Source: Sphingomonas sp. Leaf339 (GTDB taxonomy: Bacteria > Pseudomonadota > Alphaproteobacteria > Sphingomonadales > Sphingomonadaceae). Taken from it: a stretch of DNA of 64,000 nucleotides. A program made the position numbers and the translations under genes. The stretch spans positions 994,501 through 1,058,500 of the forward strand of contig NZ_LMRS01000001.1 of the NCBI RefSeq assembly GCF_001426195.1, written 5' to 3'. Under the pieces are notes generated by a model. It made no database searches. It was not told the origin of the DNA and worked only from the letters and a program-made list of their open reading frames with translations. Shown piece by piece: positions 57,205 through 64,000 of this stretch. Positions within the stretch are counted from its first letter, which is position 1; each line of letters begins with the position of its first letter.

Positions 57205-59853
57205 ATGATCTCGACCAACGACATCCGCCGCGGCTTCCTCGACTATTTCGCGCGTCACGGGCACCAGCCGGTCTCCTCCGCGCCGCTCGTGCCGCAGAAC
57301 GATCCGACGCTGATGTTCGTGAACGCGGGCATGGTGCCGTTCAAGAACGTGTTCACCGGTCTTGAATCGCGGCCGTACAGCACCGCGATGTCCAGTCAGA
57401 AATGCGTCCGCGCCGGCGGCAAGCACAACGACCTCGACAATGTCGGCTATACCGCGCGGCATCATACGTTCTTCGAAATGCTCGGCAATTTTTCGTTCGG
57501 CGATTATTTCAAGGAACAGGCGATCACCCATGCCTGGACCTTGCTGACCAAGGAATGGGGCATCCCCGCCGACCGGCTGACCGCCACCGTCTATCACACC
57601 GACGACGAGGCGTTCGATCTATGGAGGAAGATCGCCGGCCTGCCCGAACATCGCATCATCCGCATCCCCACCAAGGACAATTTCTGGGTAATGGGCGAGA
57701 ATGGTCCGTGCGGTCCGTGTTCGGAGATCTTCTACGATCACGGCGAGCATATCTTCGGCGGCCCGCCGGGCAGCCCGGACGAGGACGGCGATCGCTTCGT
57801 CGAGATCTGGAACCTGGTGTTCATGCAATATGAGCAGGAGGCCAACGAGATCGTCGGCAATCTGCCCAAGCCGTCGATCGACACCGGCATGGGGTTGGAA
57901 CGGATCGCCGCCGTCCTGCAGGGCGTCACCGACAATTACGATACCGACACGTTCAAGGCGCTGATCGCCGCCTCCACCGCGCTGACCCACACCGTCGCGG
58001 AGGGCGAGCAGAAGGCCTCGCACCGCGTCATCGCCGATCACCTCCGCTCGGCTGGCTTCCTGGTCGCGGACGGCGTGCTGCCCGCCAATGAGGGGCGTGG
58101 TTACGTGCTCCGCCGCATCATGCGCCGCGCGATGCGCCACGCGCATCTGCTGGGTGCGAAGGAGCCGTTGATGCACCGGCTGGTGCCGGCGCTGGTGGCC
58201 GAAATGGGCGCTGCCTATCCCGAACTCGTCCGCGCGCAGCCGCTGATCGAGGCGACGCTGCGGCAGGAGGAAACCCGTTTCCGGCAGACGCTCGATCGCG
58301 GCCTGAAGCTGCTCGACGAGGCGACGGCGGGGCTGGGTGAGGGCGGCACGTTGGCCGGCGAAACCGCGTTCAAGCTCTACGACACCTATGGCTTCCCCTA
58401 TGACCTGACCGAGGATGCCCTCCGCGCGCAGGGGCTGGCGGTCGACCGCGCCGGTTTCGACACCGCGATGGCCGAACAGAAGCGCGCCGCCCGCGCAGCG
58501 TGGAAGGGTTCCGGCGCCAAGGCGTCGGACGATCTGTGGTTCGATATCGCCGAACAGTCCGGCTCGACCGAATTCACCGGCTATGCCGCCGACACGGGCG
58601 AGGCGGAGGTCGTTGCGCTGATCCGCGACGGGGTCCGCGTCGATCACGCCACCGCCGGTGATACCGTCGCGATCGTCGTCAACCAGACGCCCTTTTATGG
58701 CGAAAGCGGCGGTCAGGTCGGCGATCACGGCACCATCGCCAGCGACGCTGGCCTGCGCGCCATCGTCACCGATACCTCCAAGCAACTCGGCCGCATCTTC
58801 GTCCACCACGCGCTGGTCAAGGCCGGTGAGATCAAGGTCGGCGATCCGGTGAAGCTGGCGATCGACGTTCAGCGCCGCGCCGCGATCCGCGCCAACCACT
58901 CCGCGACCCATCTGCTGCACGAGGCGCTGCGCCAGCGGCTCGGCACGCATGTCGCGCAAAAGGGCTCGCTGGTCGCGCCCGAGCGCCTGCGCTTCGACTT
59001 CTCGCAGCCCGTTGCGGTTACTGCCGCCGATCTGGCCGAGGTGGAGGCGCGGGTGAACGAACAGGTGCGCGGCAACGGCGCCGTCACCACCCGCCTGATG
59101 ACCCCCGACGACGCGATCGCCGAGGGCGCGATGGCGCTGTTCGGTGAGAAATATGGCGACGAGGTCCGCGTCGTCTCGATGGGTGAGGACGCAGAGGGAA
59201 TCTATTCGATCGAACTGTGTGGCGGCACCCATGTCCGCGCGCTGGGCGATATCGGCCTGTTCAAGGTCGTCGGCGAAGGCGCGGTCTCTTCCGGCATCCG
59301 CCGCGTCGAGGCGCTGACCGGTGAGGCTGCCCGCATCTGGCTGAACGCCCGCGACGAGAAACTGCGCGAGGCGGCGGCGACGCTGCGCTCCACCCCGGAC
59401 GAGGTGCCCGCCCGCGTCGCGGGTTTGCTCGACGACCGACGCCGGCTGGAACGCGAGCTCGCCGACGCCAAGAAGGCATTGGCGATGGGTGGTGGAGGCC
59501 AAGGCGGCGCGCCCGCCGGTCCCGAGGATATCGCCGGCGTGGCGTTCATCGGGCAGGTGCTCGATGGCTTCGATGCCAAGGGCCTGCGCGGCGTGGTGGA
59601 CGAGGCCAAGCAACGGCTCGGCTCTGGCATCGCCGCGATCGTCGCGGTCAATGAGGGTCGTGCCTCGGTCGCGGTCGGCATCACCGCCGATCTCGTCGCC
59701 AGCCACAACGCCGTCGATCTGCTCCGCAAGGCGGTGGCGGCGCTGGGCGGGCAAGGCGGCGGCGGCCGGCCCGACATGGCGCAGGGCGGCGGTCCCGACG
59801 GTGACAAGGCGGCCGACGCGCTGGCCGCGATCCGCACGGCGCTGGCGGGTTGA
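57205..59853 (+). CDS. alaS: Alanyl-tRNA synthetase
   Basis: Class II synthetase charging tRNA-Ala, 882 residues. Domain order: catalytic core ([13 protein letters not shown], then [18 protein letters not shown]), tRNA-recognition domain, editing domain with [11 protein letters not shown] and [13 protein letters not shown] (zinc ligands), and C-Ala. ATG 57205 gives [15 protein letters not shown]; the earlier in-frame codons are not protein-like. The C-terminal region has a low-complexity GGGGQGG stretch, as seen in relatives. Confidence 0.98.
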   Translation: MISTNDIRRGFLDYFARHGHQPVSSAPLVPQNDPTLMFVNAGMVPFKNVFTGLESRPYSTAMSSQKCVRAGGKHNDLDNVGYTARHHTFFEMLGNFSFGDYFKEQAITHAWTLLTKEWGIPADRLTATVYHTDDEAFDLWRKIAGLPEHRIIRIPTKDNFWVMGENGPCGPCSEIFYDHGEHIFGGPPGSPDEDGDRFVEIWNLVFMQYEQEANEIVGNLPKPSIDTGMGLERIAAVLQGVTDNYDTDTFKALIAASTALTHTVAEGEQKASHRVIADHLRSAGFLVADGVLPANEGRGYVLRRIMRRAMRHAHLLGAKEPLMHRLVPALVAEMGAAYPELVRAQPLIEATLRQEETRFRQTLDRGLKLLDEATAGLGEGGTLAGETAFKLYDTYGFPYDLTEDALRAQGLAVDRAGFDTAMAEQKRAARAAWKGSGAKASDDLWFDIAEQSGSTEFTGYAADTGEAEVVALIRDGVRVDHATAGDTVAIVVNQTPFYGESGGQVGDHGTIASDAGLRAIVTDTSKQLGRIFVHHALVKAGEIKVGDPVKLAIDVQRRAAIRANHSATHLLHEALRQRLGTHVAQKGSLVAPERLRFDFSQPVAVTAADLAEVEARVNEQVRGNGAVTTRLMTPDDAIAEGAMALFGEKYGDEVRVVSMGEDAEGIYSIELCGGTHVRALGDIGLFKVVGEGAVSSGIRRVEALTGEAARIWLNARDEKLREAAATLRSTPDEVPARVAGLLDDRRRLERELADAKKALAMGGGGQGGAPAGPEDIAGVAFIGQVLDGFDAKGLRGVVDEAKQRLGSGIAAIVAVNEGRASVAVGITADLVASHNAVDLLRKAVAALGGQGGGGRPDMAQGGGPDGDKAADALAAIRTALAG

Positions 59854-59939
59854 TCGCGCGCGTCGGATCATTGGCGGGATGGTCAAGCCATCGCCATCAT
59901 GCTTAAGATCGCCTCTAATCAACAGGATGAGGGCGAGTG

Positions 59940-60632
59940 ATGCGGGTGATGGCGTGGTCGGTGCTTCCCGCAATGGCGATCGCGACGCTGCCCGCCCCCG
60001 TAGCTGCCCAGACGGCGCGTGATCTGCTGACGCAGGCGGCGTTTCAGGATCGCAGCCAGCCGGCCGCGCTCGCCCGCGTCGATCGCGCCCGCGCCACCGC
60101 GCTGGCCACGGCACAGCGCCTGCCCGACGATCAGGACGCGGCGGTGCTCGCCGCCGTCGCGCTGGCCTATCGCGCCAAGCTGACCGGTAACCGCGGTGAG
60201 GCTATCGCCGCGCGCAAGCAGATGGAAACAGTCGTCGCGCGCTTCCCCCGCAATGCGGAGGCGTTGGTGGGGCTCGGTGCGTGGCATCTGGGCGTTATCG
60301 CCAAGGTCGGCCGGATCATGGGCCGCGCGGGGGCGGGCGCGCAGAAGGGCGTAGGTCTCGAATCGCTGGATCGCGGCGTGGCGCTGGGCGGCAACCGGGC
60401 GATGTTCGCCGGGCTGGCCGGTCTGCTCCGTATCCAGGCCGATCCCGCCGATCCGAAAGGGCGCAGCCTGTTGGAAACCGCCGTGGCCGCCCCGACGCCG
60501 ACGGTTCTCGATCGTATCGAACAAAAGGCGGCCAACGCCGTGCTCACGCCACTGCGCCAGGGTGACGGCAAGACTGCCCGCGCGCTCGCCAATCGGCTTT
60601 TGCCGTTCGGTTGGTACGACGAGCAGAACTAA
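59940..60632 (+). CDS. Exported TPR-like protein of unknown function
   Basis: A 230-residue protein with a signal peptide (MRVMAWSVLPAMAIATLPAPVAA) and Ala-rich helical pairs (for example AVLAAVALAYRAKLTGN and NAEALVGLGAWHLGVI) that look like TPR repeats. No enzymatic motif. ATG 59940 has GAGGGCGAG upstream; the GTG directly before it is an alternative. Lies 86 bp after alaS and converges with the antiporter gene. Confidence 0.8.
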   Translation: MRVMAWSVLPAMAIATLPAPVAAQTARDLLTQAAFQDRSQPAALARVDRARATALATAQRLPDDQDAAVLAAVALAYRAKLTGNRGEAIAARKQMETVVARFPRNAEALVGLGAWHLGVIAKVGRIMGRAGAGAQKGVGLESLDRGVALGGNRAMFAGLAGLLRIQADPADPKGRSLLETAVAAPTPTVLDRIEQKAANAVLTPLRQGDGKTARALANRLLPFGWYDEQN

Positions 60633-60638
60633 GACGGC

Positions 60639-62417
60639 TCAGGTCGGCAATTCGTCTTTGCGCCTCACCCGCCTGATCCGCGGCTCGCGGTCCAGCGATG
60701 CTTCCCGGCGGATCAACTGACGCAGTTCGTCACGCTTTTCGTGGATCGAGGCGATCACCGGCCCCATCGCCACGCCCAGATCGACCAGCACCGCTTCCGA
60801 TAATTGCAGCGAGCTTTCCAGCGTCTCCGGCACCGCATCGGTCACCCCGGCGCGATAGAGTTCGGCGGCGTGGCGGGCATCGCGGGCACGGGCAATGATC
60901 GGCAGGTCGGGCGCCAGCGACCGCATCCGCCGCGCCAGCCGCACCGTCAGCACCGGATCGTCCATCGTCAGGATCAGCGCCCGCGCCGACATCAGGTTCA
61001 GCCGGTCCGCCAACTCCGTCCGCGCAATATCGCCGAACAGCACCGGGTAACCGGAGGCCCGTGCCTCCGCGACGACATCGATATCCGCCTCGATCGCCAG
61101 ATAGGGCTGATCGTGATGGCGCAGCATGTCCGCCACCATCCGGCCCACCCGGCCGAATCCGATCAGTACCGTCCCCGGCGTTTCGCCCGGATCGATCACC
61201 GGCATCGGTTCGATCGTCCGCGCCTCGATCCGCTTCGACACCTGCCGCCCCGCCTGCGCCAGCAGCGGCGTGATCGTCATGCCCAGCGCCGTCACCGTCT
61301 GCCAGAACGCCGCGGTGGTCGGCAGGATCAACTGCGCCTGCGCCGCCGTCGCCAGCACGATCAGCGTCGTCTCCGACGGGCTGCCCATCAGCAACCCCGT
61401 CTCCGCCGCGATCGCCGGCCGCGCCTGCGTGACGCGCAGCAGCAGATAGGTGACGACCGTCTTCACCACCACCACGCCGACCACCGCCGTCAGCAGCGAT
61501 CCCCAGTTCGCGACGATCGACCGCAGGTCCAGGCTCATCCCGACGGTGATCAGGAACACGCCCAGCGCCAGCCCCTTGAACGGCGCGGTCATCACCTCGA
61601 CCTCGGAATGATATTCGGTCTCGGCGATCAGCAAGCCGGCCAGCAGCGCGCCGACGATCGGCGATAGTCCCGCGGCGGTGGTTGCGACCGAAGCGACGAT
61701 CACGACCAGGAGCGACGCGGCCAGAAAAAGCTCCGGGCTCTTCGTCCGCGCCGCCTGCGCGAACAGGCGCGGCAGCACCAGCCGTCCGCCGACATACAGC
61801 GCCACCACCGTCAGGCCGCCGCGTAGCGCCACGCCGGCCAGCCCCGCCCAGCCATCGGCGCTCGCGGTCGGCGCCATAGCGCCCAGCGCGAAGATGATCG
61901 GCACCAGCGCCAGATCCTCGAACAACAGCATCCCGAACGCGCCGCGCCCGACCGCGCTCGTCGTACCGACCAGCGGCAGCACTAGAGCCGTGGACGACAG
62001 GGCGAGCGCCAGGCCCAATCCCGCCGCGCCGGCCCATTCCTGCCCGATGATATGCAGTGCGATTGCGATCAGCGCCGCCGATCCCAGCAATTCCGCCGCG
62101 CCGGTGCCGAACACCAACCGTCGCATGCCCCATAACCGCTTGAACGACAGTTCCAACCCGATAGAGAACAGGAGCAGGACGATGCCGAATTCGGCGAACG
62201 GCTCGATCGAATGCGGGTCGGAGATCGTGACGTAATACAGCCACGGAAACTGCGCGCTCAGCGACCCCAGTCCCGCCGGCCCGACCAGGAACCCGACCAG
62301 GATGAAGCCGATGACCGGGCTGATCCGGAAGCGGGCGAATGCGGGGATTACCAGCCCCGCCGCACCCAATATCACCAGCGCGTCGCTGAAACCTGCATTG
62401 TCGAGCCCGATCGCCAT
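60639..62417 (-). CDS. CPA2-family cation:proton antiporter with RCK domain (KefB/C type)
   Basis: A 592-residue potassium or sodium/proton antiporter. Twelve to thirteen membrane helices in the first 390 residues carry the CPA2 hallmarks LLLFSIGLELS and LALALSSTALVLPL. They are followed by an RCK/TrkA-N domain (VLIGFGRVGRMVADMLRHH) of about 150 residues and a short basic tail. Likely regulated by NAD(H), glutathione or cell K+, depending on type. It lies next to a PEP-CTERM gene on the same strand, and a divergent arrangement is absent. Confidence 0.92.
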   Translation of the reverse strand: MAIGLDNAGFSDALVILGAAGLVIPAFARFRISPVIGFILVGFLVGPAGLGSLSAQFPWLYYVTISDPHSIEPFAEFGIVLLLFSIGLELSFKRLWGMRRLVFGTGAAELLGSAALIAIALHIIGQEWAGAAGLGLALALSSTALVLPLVGTTSAVGRGAFGMLLFEDLALVPIIFALGAMAPTASADGWAGLAGVALRGGLTVVALYVGGRLVLPRLFAQAARTKSPELFLAASLLVVIVASVATTAAGLSPIVGALLAGLLIAETEYHSEVEVMTAPFKGLALGVFLITVGMSLDLRSIVANWGSLLTAVVGVVVVKTVVTYLLLRVTQARPAIAAETGLLMGSPSETTLIVLATAAQAQLILPTTAAFWQTVTALGMTITPLLAQAGRQVSKRIEARTIEPMPVIDPGETPGTVLIGFGRVGRMVADMLRHHDQPYLAIEADIDVVAEARASGYPVLFGDIARTELADRLNLMSARALILTMDDPVLTVRLARRMRSLAPDLPIIARARDARHAAELYRAGVTDAVPETLESSLQLSEAVLVDLGVAMGPVIASIHEKRDELRQLIRREASLDREPRIRRVRRKDELPT

Positions 62418-62487
62418 GCCCGCGACCTTAGCGGCGCGGCGTCCGGCTTGTCAGCCATGTTCGCCGGACACCGCCCAAAGGTGAACT

Positions 62488-63153
62488 TCAGGCAAAGGCG
62501 ATGCGAGCCTTGCGACGGCGCAGTGCGTAGCCGGTCAGGCCGAAGCCCAGCGTCATCAGCGCCCAGGTTGCCGGTTCCGGTACCAGCGGCACCTGTCGGA
62601 CCGACACGATGCCGTAACCGTCGGCGCTCGCCGTCGTGCCGACAGAGGCGCGAACATCGACGATGCCGCCGGTGAAATCGATCGAACCCGAACGCCACGC
62701 ATTGGTGTACCGCACCGAGCCGCAATTGCCCTGGAAGCCTGACGTCACGAACTGGTTGCCCGCGTTGACGCACGTCGATCCGCTGATCTCGCCCCAGTTA
62801 TAGCTGCTGCTGTAGAGCAGATTGGGGGCGCTGGTTTCCACAAACGAGATCGCATCGGACCCCGCCGTGACGGTCGTCGCGCCAGCGATGAAATGCTTAG
62901 TGATCGCCGAGGCATAGCTCGAACCCGTCAGCGACCACGGCCCGCTGCTGTCGACCGGCACGACGACCGAGAAGATGTAGCTGACATATTCCAGCGACGT
63001 CCGCGGCAGCGTCGCACCATAATCCTGCGTGACAGTGTACCGCTGCCCGAGCGTGGCGACGTCATAGCGAATGAAGCCTGCCGCATCGGCCGATGCGGGA
63101 AGCCCAGTCAGCATCACCATGGCGCCCAAAGCAGCCTTCACATATGTTGCCAC
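62488..63153 (-). CDS. PEPxxWA-CTERM sorting domain protein, second
   Basis: A 221-residue exported protein. The start is GTG 63153 because GGGAGA lies 5 nt upstream and the signal peptide follows (VKAALGAMVMLTGLPASADA). The body is beta-rich and has two cysteines in GSTCVNAG and FQGNCGSV that may pair. The C-terminal sorting signal is PEPATWALM, a hydrophobic span, then RRRKAR. No relationship to the first PEP-CTERM protein outside the sorting tail. Confidence 0.88.
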   Translation of the reverse strand: MATYVKAALGAMVMLTGLPASADAAGFIRYDVATLGQRYTVTQDYGATLPRTSLEYVSYIFSVVVPVDSSGPWSLTGSSYASAITKHFIAGATTVTAGSDAISFVETSAPNLLYSSSYNWGEISGSTCVNAGNQFVTSGFQGNCGSVRYTNAWRSGSIDFTGGIVDVRASVGTTASADGYGIVSVRQVPLVPEPATWALMTLGFGLTGYALRRRKARIAFA

Positions 63154-63279
63154 GTTAATCTCCCGTTCAGCATTTTTTGCTGTCGGCGCGCGTTGCCCGC
63201 GCGATCTTGATCGGTCAATCACGTTTTAGTTAACGCGCGACGGTTCAACGCCCGCTCGATCTCCGATAGACAACAAAAA

Positions 63280-63309
63280 GGGGGCGGCATGCCATCGCGT
63301 GCCGCCCCC
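63280..63309 (-). terminator. Intrinsic terminator of icd
   Basis: A perfect 10-bp stem (TGCCGCCCCC with GGGGGCGGCA) and a 10-nt loop. On the minus strand it ends in TTTTTGTTG. It follows the icd stop by 22 bp. Confidence 0.92.
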
Positions 63310-63331
63310 AAAATTATTCGACGATAGAGAC

Positions 63332-64000
63332 TTACTGACCGTCGTTCATCGCGGTTTCGAGGTTGAGGCGAACCTGCTCGAAGAACTGCTCGGTCGTCAT
63401 CCAAGGCTGCTCAGGCCCGATCAGAATCGCGAGATCCTTCGTCATGTGGCCGTTTTCCACCGTCTGGATGCAGACGCGCTCCAGCGTCTCGGCGAACTTC
63501 GTGACGTCGGCCGTATCGTCGAACTTGCCGCGATACTTCAGGCCGCCGGTCCACGCGAAGATCGACGCGATCGGGTTGGTCGACGTCGCCTTGCCCTGCT
63601 GGTGCTGGCGATAATGGCGCGTGACGGTGCCGTGCGCGGCCTCCGCCTCGATCGTCTTGCCGTCCGGGGTCATCAGCACCGACGTCATCAGGCCCAGCGA
63701 GCCGAAGCCCTGCGCGACCTGATCCGACTGTACGTCGCCGTCGTAATTCTTGCACGCCCACACGAATTCGCCGTTCCACTTCAGCGCGCTGGCGACCATG
63801 TCGTCGATCAGGCGATGCTCGTACACGATACCGGCGGCGGCGAACTTTTCCTTGAACTCCGCGTCGAAGATCTCGGCGAACAGGTCCTTGAAGCGGCCGT
63901 CATAGGCCTTCAGGATCGTGTTCTTGGTGCTGAGATACAGCGGCCAGCCGCGCCCCAGCGAATAGTTCATGCTGGCGCGCGCGAAGTCGCGGATCGACTG
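63332..64000 (-). CDS. icd: Isocitrate dehydrogenase (NADP+), N-terminus off window
   Basis: C-terminal 222 residues of the eukaryote-type homodimeric enzyme that oxidises isocitrate to 2-oxoglutarate. The active-site and cofactor motifs are [27 protein letters not shown] (key Lys and Asp) and [30 protein letters not shown], with the NADP-binding part ending ETAMNDGQ. Full-length proteins have about 405 residues, so about 185 are missing on the right. The frame continues open to the window edge. Confidence 0.97.
   Translation of the reverse strand, partial: QSIRDFARASMNYSLGRGWPLYLSTKNTILKAYDGRFKDLFAEIFDAEFKEKFAAAGIVYEHRLIDDMVASALKWNGEFVWACKNYDGDVQSDQVAQGFGSLGLMTSVLMTPDGKTIEAEAAHGTVTRHYRQHQQGKATSTNPIASIFAWTGGLKYRGKFDDTADVTKFAETLERVCIQTVENGHMTKDLAILIGPEQPWMTTEQFFEQVRLNLETAMNDGQ

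Noticed and set aside
57619..60114. An 831-codon open frame on the minus strand opposite alaS.
   Set aside because: Same reverse-frame artefact; alaS is certain on the plus strand.

Overview
This is a GC-rich chromosomal window from an alphaproteobacterium, most likely a sphingomonad (Sphingomonas or a close relative). The evidence is a complete Entner-Doudoroff set (zwf, pgl, edd, glk, eda), PEPxxWA-CTERM proteins, an RcnB-like protein, a TonB-dependent receptor, an alphaproteobacterial GTTC-N7-GTTC LexA box before recA, and protein sequences of sphingomonad type throughout. Almost all of it is ordinary core chromosome. I see no rRNA, tRNA, CRISPR array, phage or complete insertion sequence. 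Both ends cut genes: ppiD on the left and icd on the right.

Layout. 1-9.4 kb: ppiD (-) divergent from tpiA and a lipoprotein, an M17 peptidase/serine hydrolase pair (-), rimO (-) divergent from anmK, and small proteins. 9.5-11.8 kb: VWA, CHAP and PAS-only proteins (-). 12-18.5 kb: the rpsF-rpsR-rplI operon (-) divergent from fabD-[GxxExxY]-fabG-acpP-fabF-mltG. 18.5-26.5 kb: an rcnB-like gene, then a long minus-strand block MarR-SH3-argC-zwf-pgl-edd-glk-eda that takes glucose to pyruvate and glyceraldehyde 3-phosphate. 26.6-29.3 kb: secG, pyrG and a heat-shock hsp20. 29.5-36 kb: a TonB receptor, a structured noncoding stretch, a LolC/E-type permease with lolD, a GNAT, glutathione peroxidase and HdeD-like protein. 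36-43 kb: dnaE, an acyl-CoA synthetase, a VOC protein and a radical SAM protein. 43-52 kb: moaB, a lytic transglycosylase and a UDG-like protein (-), then etf-QO, a TPR protein, ispE and recA (+). 52-64 kb: methyltransferase/GST pair, a dicarboxylate symporter, a Tat-exported M24 peptidase, two PEP-CTERM proteins, alaS, a CPA2 antiporter and icd.

Most noteworthy signals. (i) A GxxExxY nuclease-fold gene sits precisely inside the fatty-acid operon, bounded by 28-bp inverted repeats (27/28 identical). Each arm is a tetramer plus three tandem 8-mers, and the arms encode the two ends of the protein: a compact, mobile-looking cassette. (ii) A second perfect LexA box lies before the PA0069-family radical SAM gene, so that gene looks SOS-controlled. 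(iii) hsp20 has an RpoH-like promoter and a ROSE-like anti-Shine-Dalgarno motif. (iv) A perfect 10-bp inverted repeat captures the Shine-Dalgarno sequence of the TonB receptor. (v) CtrA-like half-sites and two GANTC sites surround the start of a 47-residue protein. (vi) A uracil-glycosylase-like protein has degenerate active-site motifs.
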